From contig JBBRPS010000181.1 of NCBI GenBank assembly GCA_038227745.1, forward strand, positions 1 through 14,288: 14,288 nt of DNA, read 5' to 3'. Below, piece by piece: positions 8,801-14,288 of the stretch. The stretch is from DASPXY01 sp038227745. Its GTDB lineage: Bacteria > Planctomycetota > Planctomycetia > Gemmatales > Gemmataceae. The first letter of the stretch is position 1; every line of letters starts with the position of its first letter. The translations under genes were made by a program, and so were the position numbers. The notes beneath the pieces were generated by a model. The model searched no databases. It was not told the DNA's origin and saw only the letters and a program-made list of their open reading frames with translations.

Positions 8801-10884
8801 CCTTCGCCGTCTTCTCCGCCGACGGCCGGCGCGTCCTCACCGGCAGCGGCAGGCACGAGATCAGCACGTTCAGCGCCGGGGCGCGCGAGCGCGTCAGCGA
8901 GGCGCTGCGGACCACGTCGGCCTGGCTCTGGGACGCGGCCACTGGACAGTCCGTCTCGGGGCGACTGCCGCACGACGCGGCGCTGCCCGGCCTCGCCCTG
9001 AGTCCCGACGACCGACAGATGCTGACCACCGGCAAGGACGAGGGCGGCAAGGCGCGCGTCTGGCTCTGGGACGCGGCGACTGGCAAGCTGTCGCGGTCCT
9101 GGGAAGTACCGGCCGGCGTCAGCATCCTCGGGACGGCGTTCGGCCCCGACGGCCGCCCCCATGCCTTCGGGCTGACCGAGCTGAAGGCGTCGGCCAAGAA
9201 GAAGGGTAGCCGCGGGACGTGGCTGGTGCGCGTGCTGGACGGGGCCACGGGCCAGCCCCGGGGCGATCCGCTGCCCCACCCCGCGCCGGTCCACGCGGCC
9301 GCCCTGGCGCCCGACGGCCGACGCCTGGCCACGGTCGCCGCCGACCGGAAGTTGCGACTCTGGGACGTGCAGACGGGACGGCTCGTCACGGCGGCGGAGC
9401 AGGGCTACGCGATCGCGGGCGTCCTGTTCAGCCCCGACGGGCGGCGCGCGGTGACCTACGTGCCGGCGCGGCCGGGCTTCTCCGGCGACAGTCCGGGGGA
9501 GGAGATCGACCGCGAGGGCAACGCCGTCGTTACCCTGTGGGACCTCGTCGAGCGACGGAAGGAGGTGCTCAAGCACCCGGGGGCAGTGACGCACGTCGGG
9601 TTCAGCGTCGACGGCCGGCGTGTGGTGACGGCGGGGGCGGACAACGCGGCGCGGGTCTGGGACGCGGCCACGGGCGCCGCGGCGGGGCCGCCGCTGGAGC
9701 ACCGCGGCCGCGTCAATCACGCCGCGTTCAGCCGCGATGGCCGCTCTCTCGTCACGGCCGGCGAGGACCGCACCGCCCGCGTCTGGGACGTGGCCACCGG
9801 CGAGCCGCTGACGCCGCCGCTGCCGCACCCCGACGCCGTCCTGTTCGCCTCCTTCGATGCCGCCGGGCGGCGCCTCGTCACCGCGGGCCGCGACGGCCAG
9901 GCGCGCTTCTGGGATCTGCCCGCCGAGGGCCGGCCCGCCGCCGACGTGGTGCGCCTGGCCGAGGCGCTGTCCGGCCACCGCCTCGACCGCGCCGGCGGAC
10001 TGGCGCCCCTGGCGCCGGCGGCATTGCGAGATACCTGGGAGGCGCTGAGGGCGAAATACCCCCGCGACCTGGCGCCGGCGGCACGGCCGGACGTACTCGC
10101 CTGGCACCGCCTGGAGGCGCAGGACTGCGAGGCGGCCGGGCAGTGGTTTGCCGCCGCCCGCCATCTCGACCGGCTGATCGACGCCGCCCCGAAGGATTGG
10201 GGACCACGGCTGCAGCGCGCCGGGGCGTACCTGCGGCACGAGCAATGGGAGAAGGCCGCGGCGGACGCCGGCCGGGCGGTGGCGCTGGGCGCCGACCGGA
10301 CGCCGGCGTGGCACGTGCTGGCGCTGGCCCAGCTGGGCCGCGGCGACACCGCGGGCTACCGCCGCACCTGTGCCGGCCTGCGCGAGCGCTTCGGCCGCAG
10401 CGAGGACGCCGATACGGCGCGCGACCTCCTGCGCACGTGCCTGCTCGGCGCCGGCGCCGTTGCGGAGGGTGAGGGTCGCTGGTTGGTGGAGCTGGCGCGG
10501 AAGTCACCCCGGCCCGCGGCGCTCGGGGCGGCGCTGTACCGGACCGGCGCCTGGGAGGAGGCGGTGCGCGCGCTGCAGGACGGCAAAGGCCGCCTGGAGA
10601 ACCAGTTCTTGCTGGCGATGGCCCACTACCGGCTCGGCCAGGCCGACAAGGCCCGTGAGTGGCTGGGCAGGGCCAACGCCACCCTCGAGCGCCTTGCCCG
10701 GATCGAGGAAGAAGGCGGGACGGGACCGCGCTTCCTGCCGTCGGTCGTCCAGCAATACAGCCGGCGCGGCGGCACGGCCACGCGCTACCAGGAGGTGCCC
10801 GTGGGCGGGCTGGCCTGGGAGCTGCGGCTGGAACTGGACCTGCTGCGCCGCGAGGCCCGGGCGCTGATCGAGGCGCCGAAATGA
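5869..10884 (+). CDS. giant membrane Ser/Thr kinase with zinc anti-sigma motif, coiled coil, WD40 propellers and TPRs
   Basis: The protein has 1671 residues. Order: Cys4 plus HVEACLAC (His29, Cys33, Cys36) as in zinc-binding anti-sigma domains. A Pro-rich link follows, then a Hanks kinase at about 89-366: GHGGMG loop 96-101, Lys118, Glu141, HRDLKPAN with Asp215, DFG with Asp242, APE 269-271. All catalytic residues are present. One membrane helix lies at about 390-412, then a Glu/Lys/Ala-rich coiled coil to about 512. About 16 WD40-like units fill about 566-1352 and TPR-like helices about 1420-1605. The kinase end should be cytoplasmic and the WD40/TPR part outside the membrane. One WD40 unit carries a 57-residue insert with IPGP repeats (about 674-730). 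The ATG at 5869 has GAGG six bases upstream; the ATG at 5857 has no such site. It likely senses a signal and controls the adjacent ECF sigma factor; this is inferred from fusion and position. Confidence 0.9.
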   Translation: MAPCPSTEQLLRLQDGQLAAAEHGALETHVEACLACQQALDRLPVLTTGPLLPLLESASPSTVADHARSVHADVAPPPPPSNFPAVPGYDILAELGHGGMGVVYKARHLALRRLVALKMILARKAEGPVRLMALAARFQKEAEAAARLQHPNLVQIYEIGACAAGPYIAMEYVEGTTLARALGGSPRNPRQAARLVEALARAIHTAHRQNIVHRDLKPANVLLQREPHGAPPVGLGIPKIADFGLAKQLDDEALQTQPGVILGTPSYMAPEQAQGASAAASPLVDVYALGAVLYECLTGRPPFKAETALDTLEQVRTQEPVPVTRLQPKVPHDLETICLKCLQKEPHRRYESAEALADDLGRFLDNRPILARPAGRTERAWRWARRNPRIAGLSAAVLLLLTAVAVISTWAAADLAAANARAEETAGKEREARAKADRIAEQEKKTARKEEKARGEAEQARGKAEEEKMRAVTAAEQEKKARLGEAFARKQEQEARKKEQEARRLAERRLARLTVGQALPRLDGDPFAALPYLAAGLALEEKDAEPDPRHRLRLGAVLRHLPRLTQLWAHNGVVGHVAFSPDGGRVLATCWDGTASLWDADSGDLLAQISGHRGPVMHGAFSPDGRHVATGGDDGTARVWDAFTGATVGKPLVLRLPVASVAFSPSGRHLLGGGGNRNLGMQTRTTPGVTHTIPGPMRMIPGPPGPNGRPGPPIMIPGPPIVIPGAPLTTIDNPHGRAQLWEVDTGKPVGKVMSHPGWLNAAAFSPDGRLVVTVSGRSEGGRGEARLWDLEKGEPLHAPLKHRFHVQAAAFAPDGKLLATASGKASGGPGEARIFDVASGEALTPALTHARQVVAVVFAPAGRRLLTASADGTARVWDVVTGAPLGSPLRHAEPLTAAAFSPDGRHVLTAGRDRTARLWDAATGEPAGPILRHASPVTAAAFSAEGHRVVTACRDGTVRVWELVRAAPAPLPHPSAVTFAVFSADGRRVLTGSGRHEISTFSAGARERVSEALRTTSAWLWDAATGQSVSGRLPHDAALPGLALSPDDRQMLTTGKDEGGKARVWLWDAATGKLSRSWEVPAGVSILGTAFGPDGRPHAFGLTELKASAKKKGSRGTWLVRVLDGATGQPRGDPLPHPAPVHAAALAPDGRRLATVAADRKLRLWDVQTGRLVTAAEQGYAIAGVLFSPDGRRAVTYVPARPGFSGDSPGEEIDREGNAVVTLWDLVERRKEVLKHPGAVTHVGFSVDGRRVVTAGADNAARVWDAATGAAAGPPLEHRGRVNHAAFSRDGRSLVTAGEDRTARVWDVATGEPLTPPLPHPDAVLFASFDAAGRRLVTAGRDGQARFWDLPAEGRPAADVVRLAEALSGHRLDRAGGLAPLAPAALRDTWEALRAKYPRDLAPAARPDVLAWHRLEAQDCEAAGQWFAAARHLDRLIDAAPKDWGPRLQRAGAYLRHEQWEKAAADAGRAVALGADRTPAWHVLALAQLGRGDTAGYRRTCAGLRERFGRSEDADTARDLLRTCLLGAGAVAEGEGRWLVELARKSPRPAALGAALYRTGAWEEAVRALQDGKGRLENQFLLAMAHYRLGQADKAREWLGRANATLERLARIEEEGGTGPRFLPSVVQQYSRRGGTATRYQEVPVGGLAWELRLELDLLRREARALIEAPK
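6548..6569. repeat. second copy of the CCCACGGG palindrome, inside the kinase coding region
   Basis: CCCACGGG (6548-6555) and CCCGTGGG (6562-6569) with a 6-nt loop have the same arms and loop length as the hairpin at 5823-5844. The loops differ (GCGCCG here, CCGCGC there). It encodes part of REPHGAPPVGLGIPK, between the catalytic loop and the DFG motif. Kinases of this kind usually have only a few residues there (such as 'LTADGTPK'). Confidence 0.5.
7945..8049 (+). repeat. Pro-Gly (collagen-like) repeat tract inside a WD40 blade of the kinase
   Basis: Residues about 693-727 of the kinase hold four IPG[PA] units separated by variable stretches. One of them contains PGPPGPNGRPGPP, a run of Gly-X-Y triplets. 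The DNA repeats ATCCCCGG or ATTCCCGG with following GCCCG at each unit, so it is a real nucleotide repeat rather than just composition. It lies between FSPSGRHLLGGGG and GRAQLWEVDTG, the two halves of one WD40 unit. The reading frame is kept, so the propeller probably tolerates it as a surface loop. Confidence 0.75.
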
Positions 10885-10998
10885 CCCGTCGGCGGAGAGG
10901 ATCGCGAGGACGTAGAGAAAGGGGGCTGGTCGAGGCATTGGAGTTTCCTTGGCGAGAAAGTCTCGGGGCGCTCACCACGTCAACAGGCATTGTCCGGA

Positions 10999-12438
10999 TC
11001 ACTTCTTTCCCGCCACCCCGAAGCAATACAGGTGTCCGGAGGTGCGCAGGTAGATTCGCCCATCGGCGATGGCGGGGGTCGCGTAGACGGCCTCCTCGAA
11101 GTCGCTCGTGGACAGCACCTTCCAGTCGCGCCCGGCCTGGATGACCGCCAAGGAGCCACTCACGCTCAGGAGGTAGATCTTCCCGTCCCCCGCCACCGGG
11201 GAGCTGTAATAACTGCCGGCGCCCGGCAGGCGGCCAAACTTGAGCGGCTTGCCGTCGCGGGGGTCCAGGCAGGCGAACAGACCGCCGTCCTTGAGGGTGT
11301 AGACGAGCCCACCGTGGTACAAGGGTGAGGCGCAAAACGGCACCTGGCGGGTGTTCGTCCAGGCCACGTGCGAGGCCGTCACGTCCCCCTTGCCGCCCGG
11401 GTTGATGGCCAGCACCGCGTTCCTGCCCTTCTGGAACAGCTCCCGGAAGCGCTCGTACTCCGCACGGGTGATGGAACCGTCGCCATTGGTGTCCACCTGA
11501 GTGAAGCGCTCGGCGAAAGGGTGGGTGGTCAACTCGGAGCGCTCCAGCTGGCCGTTGCCGTTTTTGTCCAGGCGTTTCAGGACGTCGTCGAACGGCTCGA
11601 CCGCAATGGCCGCGCCCGGGTCGCCGCCCGCGGCCCAGCCGGACACGTACAGGCGGCCGTCGTCCCCAACCGCCGGTGTGGCGCAGATGGTGCGGGCGAT
11701 GCCCCAAGCGGTCCAAACTTCCTTGCCGTTCTCCAGATCGTAGCCGGCCACGCGCAACGTGCCCGCCACCACAACCTGCTTCCGGCCGGCAATGTCCCAG
11801 ATCACCGGCGTGGCGAAGCCGCGCAGGAATTCGGACCGGTCCGTTTTCCAGACGGTCTTGCCGGTGCGTTTCTCGACGGCCATGAGAAACGAGTGCTCGT
11901 CGTGGTCCTGGCAGAGGAGCACCCAGTCGCCAACGAGGAGGGGGGAGCTCCCCGCCCCGAAGTCGTTGTGGAACGGCCCCAGGGGCCGGTGCCACAGCAG
12001 CTTGCCGGCCTTGTCGTGGCAGAACAGGCCAGCCGAGCCGAAGAAACTGACAACGCGCTCAAGGTCGGCGGCCGGTGTGGGCTGGGCGTGGCTGCCGATC
12101 TTATGCACTTTTTCGAGCGTCCGGGCGGGCGCCTCGACCTCCCAGAGAAGCTTGCCACTTTGGCGATCCAGGGCCAGCGTGACCAGCCGTTTCTGCCGGA
12201 CGGCGGTCAGGTACACGCGGTCGCCGGCGACGACGGGGGAGGAGTGTCCCGGAGGCAGGGCGGTTTTCCAGAGCACGTTGGTGTCGGGCCCCAACTCGGC
12301 AGGCAACGGCGCGTCGTTGGCGGGCCGGGCGGAACCGTTGGGGCCGCGGAACTGAGGCCAGTCGGAGGCATGGGCACCCGCAGGGAAGGCAACCGTCACC
12401 AGAACGGTGATTCCTACCAGGTTGGCTATCTTCGTCAT
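10999..12438 (-). CDS. exported PQQ-type beta-propeller protein with an inserted EF-hand pair
   Basis: The 479-residue precursor has a Sec signal peptide over residues 1-24, with likely cleavage after GAHA and before SDWPQFRG, the usual start of planctomycete BamB/PQQ-like proteins. Propeller repeats are visible as GDRVYLTAV, SGKLLWEVE, AGKLLWHRPLG, TGKTVWKTD, GDGKIYLLSVSG and similar blades. Two EF-hand loops interrupt the propeller: DKNGNGQLERSE (291-302) and DTNGDGSITRAE (316-327), both with the normal calcium-binding pattern. The protein is likely periplasmic. Bound PQQ is not implied, because these repeats are often structural. The ATG at 12438 is chosen over an open extension to 12507 because it starts the signal peptide; its ribosome binding site is weak (GAGAAAG). 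It converges with the kinase gene over a 114-nt gap and may be read from the DUF1501 promoter 201 nt upstream. Confidence 0.9.
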   Translation of the reverse strand: MTKIANLVGITVLVTVAFPAGAHASDWPQFRGPNGSARPANDAPLPAELGPDTNVLWKTALPPGHSSPVVAGDRVYLTAVRQKRLVTLALDRQSGKLLWEVEAPARTLEKVHKIGSHAQPTPAADLERVVSFFGSAGLFCHDKAGKLLWHRPLGPFHNDFGAGSSPLLVGDWVLLCQDHDEHSFLMAVEKRTGKTVWKTDRSEFLRGFATPVIWDIAGRKQVVVAGTLRVAGYDLENGKEVWTAWGIARTICATPAVGDDGRLYVSGWAAGGDPGAAIAVEPFDDVLKRLDKNGNGQLERSELTTHPFAERFTQVDTNGDGSITRAEYERFRELFQKGRNAVLAINPGGKGDVTASHVAWTNTRQVPFCASPLYHGGLVYTLKDGGLFACLDPRDGKPLKFGRLPGAGSYYSSPVAGDGKIYLLSVSGSLAVIQAGRDWKVLSTSDFEEAVYATPAIADGRIYLRTSGHLYCFGVAGKK

Positions 12439-12513
12439 CGCTTTCTCTCGTTGGGGGTTCGCTCTCCCTTGCCAGGGGAGCACAAGGAAGGGAACGCAGC
12501 CGGACATGCCCCG

Positions 12514-12618
12514 GCGCTGGCGCAGATGCCGCTGGGGAATCGCTATGACCGCGGCGAGGGTGGGGGCAAGAACATCGTCAAGGCGATCCGGTGGTACAGC
12601 AGGGCGGCGGCGCAGGGG
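12514..12618 (+). pseudogene. orphan Sel1 repeat, relic of a lost gene
   Basis: One plus-strand frame in the gap between the DUF1501 and PQQ genes reads MPLGNRYDRGEGGGKNIVKA, then IRWYSRAAAQG. This is almost a textbook Sel1-like repeat ('LG..Yd.GeGv.kn..kAi.WY..AA.qG'), 35 residues long. Sel1 repeats normally come in series, with Ala-rich helices spaced 36 residues apart. Here neither flank continues the pattern. No start codon with a ribosome binding site precedes it, and the surrounding DNA belongs to minus-strand genes. It therefore looks like a single surviving unit of a deleted or rearranged gene. The frame stays open on both sides only because of high GC. Confidence 0.6.
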
Positions 12619-12639
12619 CCGCCGTCGGCCACGTCCACA

Positions 12640-14052
12640 CTACCCGATGAGTTCGGGCAAGGGGCGGTGGTCGCCGACGAGGGAGTGCGGGCGGCCCGCG
12701 AGGTCGGTGAATTGCGTGGTGGCGACGTCGATCCCCAGGCGCTGGTAGAGCGTGGCGAAGACGTCGCGGAAATGCACCGGCCGGGTGCGCGGCTCCTCGC
12801 CCCAGCGCGTCGTCGAGCCGAGCACCTGCCCGCCGCGCATACCGCCGCCCGCCACCAGCGCGCTGCACACCCTCGGCCAGTGGTCGCGACCGCCGTTGCG
12901 GTTGATCCTCGGCGTGCGGCCGAACTCGCCCCAGACGACCACGGCGACGTCGTTCAACAGGCCGCGCTGGTCGAGGTCCTGGATCAAGGCCGACAGTCCA
13001 AGATCGAGCAGCGGCAGGGTCTGCCGCGCCGCCGGGAAGAGGTCCCGGTGCCAGTCCCAGTTGTGGTCGCCGCGGAGGACGCGGCCGAAGGGCCAGCGGG
13101 TGAACGCCAGCGTGACGCAGCGGGCGCCGGCTTCGATCACGCGCCGGGCCAGCAGGAACTGGTCCAGGTACGTCTTCCCCTCACGCTCGTCCGGATAGGC
13201 GCGCTCCAGCCCGTAGCGGCTGCGGACGCGACCATCTTCGCGGCTGAGGTCGAGCGCCTGCGCCAGCCGCGACGAGGTGAGCATCTCGAAGGCCTGCTGC
13301 TGAAACGTATCGACACCGTCCGCGACGCCGAGCGCATCGACCTGTCGGCGGAAACCGTCGAAGCCGGCCAGCAAGGCCCGGCGGTCGGCGAGGCGACGGG
13401 GGTCCATGCCGTTGAGCGTGATGTTCCGGCGATCGACGGCCTGCGCTTCAAACGCGGCGTGGGCCACCCCGAGGTAACCGGGCTGCCCCGGCGGCGTGCG
13501 CAGGATGAACCGCGCGTCGGCGTCCACGGGAGTCAGATCGATACACGGCGGCACCCCGGGCACCTGCGCCCTCAGCGTTCGGGAAAGGACTGATCCCAGG
13601 GACGGCCAGTCTCCCGGCGGGAACCCCGGCACGGCCGGCGAGGAATCCATGGCCGGATGCGATTCCCAACCCGTCGAGCACCAGTGGGTGTTGTGGTCGT
13701 CGCGGAAACCGACCAGCGCGCGAATGATCGCCAGTTTGTCCGCCATGCGGGCCAGGCGGGGCATGAGTTCGCAGAGGTCGATGCCCGGCACGTTCGTGGC
13801 AATCGGTCGGAATTCACCACGGATTTCGGCCGGGGCGTCCGGTTTCAGGTCGAACGTGTCCAGGTGCGTCGGCCCGCCAGGCAGGAGCACCATGATGATG
13901 CCCTTGGCCGGATGGCGTGCGCCGCTCCTGGCTTCCGCCCGCAGGAGGTCCGGCAGCGCCAGTCCTCCCAGCGCGAGCCCGCCGATGCGCAGCCAACTGC
14001 GGCGGGACATGCGGGCACCAGGACGCAAGGGCGGTCCGGGGATGGTCAGCAT
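12640..14052 (-). CDS. DUF1501 protein, Tat-exported, alkaline-phosphatase-like fold
   Basis: This 470-residue protein is of a type found in many copies in planctomycetes. The N-terminus has a twin-arginine signal: SRRSWLR at about 16-22, followed by IGGLALGGLALPDLL. DUF1501 marks are LLPGGPTHLDTFDLKP (about 56-71), FRDDHNTH (about 116-123), and near the end VWGEFGRTPRINRNGGRDHWP with HFRDVFATLYQRLGID. The family belongs to the sulfatase / alkaline-phosphatase superfamily and is usually encoded beside DUF1549/DUF1553 cytochrome-like proteins; no such partner is visible here, though it could lie beyond 14288. Substrate unknown. The ATG at 14052 is preferred (GAGGG 7 nt upstream, MLTIPGP start usual for the family) over a TTG at 14073. 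Confidence 0.92.
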   Translation of the reverse strand: MLTIPGPPLRPGARMSRRSWLRIGGLALGGLALPDLLRAEARSGARHPAKGIIMVLLPGGPTHLDTFDLKPDAPAEIRGEFRPIATNVPGIDLCELMPRLARMADKLAIIRALVGFRDDHNTHWCSTGWESHPAMDSSPAVPGFPPGDWPSLGSVLSRTLRAQVPGVPPCIDLTPVDADARFILRTPPGQPGYLGVAHAAFEAQAVDRRNITLNGMDPRRLADRRALLAGFDGFRRQVDALGVADGVDTFQQQAFEMLTSSRLAQALDLSREDGRVRSRYGLERAYPDEREGKTYLDQFLLARRVIEAGARCVTLAFTRWPFGRVLRGDHNWDWHRDLFPAARQTLPLLDLGLSALIQDLDQRGLLNDVAVVVWGEFGRTPRINRNGGRDHWPRVCSALVAGGGMRGGQVLGSTTRWGEEPRTRPVHFRDVFATLYQRLGIDVATTQFTDLAGRPHSLVGDHRPLPELIG

Positions 14053-14103
14053 GGTCAAGCCCTCGGCGGCCAAGGAACGTACGAGCTATTGGAAGTGTGC
14101 TCT

Positions 14104-14132
14104 ACTGTACCGAAGCTGGTAGGGGACCGCAA
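14104..14132 (-). promoter_or_regulatory. candidate sigma-70 promoter for the DUF1501 gene
   Basis: On the minus strand, TTGCGG (14132-14127) and TACAGT (14109-14104) are separated by 17 nt and lie about 50 nt before the DUF1501 ATG. Three and four of six bases fit the consensus. Spacing and position are right; the hexamers are only moderate. Confidence 0.38.
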
Positions 14133-14174
14133 GCGCGCAGGTGACCACTCAGGGTTGAGGAACCGCCGTGGCAG

Positions 14175-14220
14175 GCGCCGGGCAGCGCAGCTGCGCGGGC
14201 GCCTCGGCACTGCCCGGCGC
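14175..14220. repeat. 11-bp inverted repeat with an inner palindrome, near the window end
   Basis: GCGCCGGGCAG (14175-14185) is the exact reverse complement of CTGCCCGGCGC (14210-14220). The 24-nt interval contains the perfect palindrome CGCAGCTGCG (14186-14195). It lies upstream of the DUF1501 promoter candidate and could be the 3' hairpin of a gene beyond the window or a small mobile palindrome. Confidence 0.5.
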
Positions 14221-14288
14221 GCAATCCGGACGCCCCCGCCCTGCGGCGGCCTCTGCGGAACATCTGTGGAAGACGCTGCGTCACCCGG

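Noticed and set aside
10885..10998. Bidirectional terminator between the convergent kinase and PQQ genes
   Set aside because: I looked for paired arms on both strands and found only an 8-bp direct repeat (AGGCATTG), with no stem worth reporting.
12439..12507. 23-codon N-terminal extension of the PQQ protein
   Set aside because: The signal peptide begins at the ATG at 12438; the extension would bury it.
11368..13593. 741-codon plus-strand open frame across the PQQ and DUF1501 genes
   Set aside because: It is the antisense of two clear minus-strand genes. Only the Sel1 unit within the intergenic part (12514-12618) looks like real protein, and that is reported separately.

Overview
The window is GC-rich bacterial chromosome, and its gene content points to a planctomycete, probably of the Gemmata/Isosphaera kind. 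The evidence is an ECF sigma factor directly followed by a giant membrane Ser/Thr kinase carrying an anti-sigma-like zinc motif, WD40 repeats and TPRs; a Tat-exported DUF1501 protein; an exported PQQ-type propeller with EF-hands; a DUF3775 protein; and the futalosine menaquinone genes mqnA and mqnC. Assignments rest on motifs read by eye; no database search was run.

Layout. (1) Positions 1-~720 are visibly more AT-rich than the rest. They hold the last 29 codons of a transposase that looks like the ISAzo13 / Rhodopirellula DDE family, a possible IS right end, and a minus-strand DUF3775 gene. (2) Positions 649-1147 hold no gene I can support, only small dyads. (3) 1148-2710 (+) encodes a cobalamin-binding radical SAM protein of the DUF4070 (HpnP-like) class. 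It is closed by a perfect 25-bp hairpin 9 nt after its stop. (4) 2775-3030 holds an orphan -10-like box, an intrinsic terminator with a T-tract (a candidate ~105-nt RNA lies between them), and a near-consensus sigma-70 promoter whose start region is spanned by a 9-bp dyad. (5) mqnA and mqnC (+) overlap by 44 bp and end in a 17-bp hairpin. They encode an early and a middle step of menaquinone synthesis through futalosine. (6) 5185-10884 (+) is the ECF sigma / receptor-kinase pair, with a GC-rich hairpin between the two genes. (7) 10999-14052 (-) carries the exported EF-hand/PQQ propeller gene and, upstream of it in the same direction, the DUF1501 gene. The 201-nt gap between them contains one recognisable Sel1 repeat on the opposite strand with no gene around it, a probable gene relic. 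(8) 14053-14288 holds a candidate DUF1501 promoter and an 11-bp inverted repeat.

Functionally these are independent modules: respiratory quinone synthesis, one radical-SAM enzyme of unknown substrate, a sigma/kinase signalling pair, and two exported planctomycete proteins. The least expected items are the Pro-Gly (collagen-like) insert inside one WD40 blade of the kinase, a near-identical palindrome found both before and inside the kinase gene, the Sel1 relic, and the regulatory DNA before mqnA. I see no clearly new defence, CRISPR or biosynthetic system.
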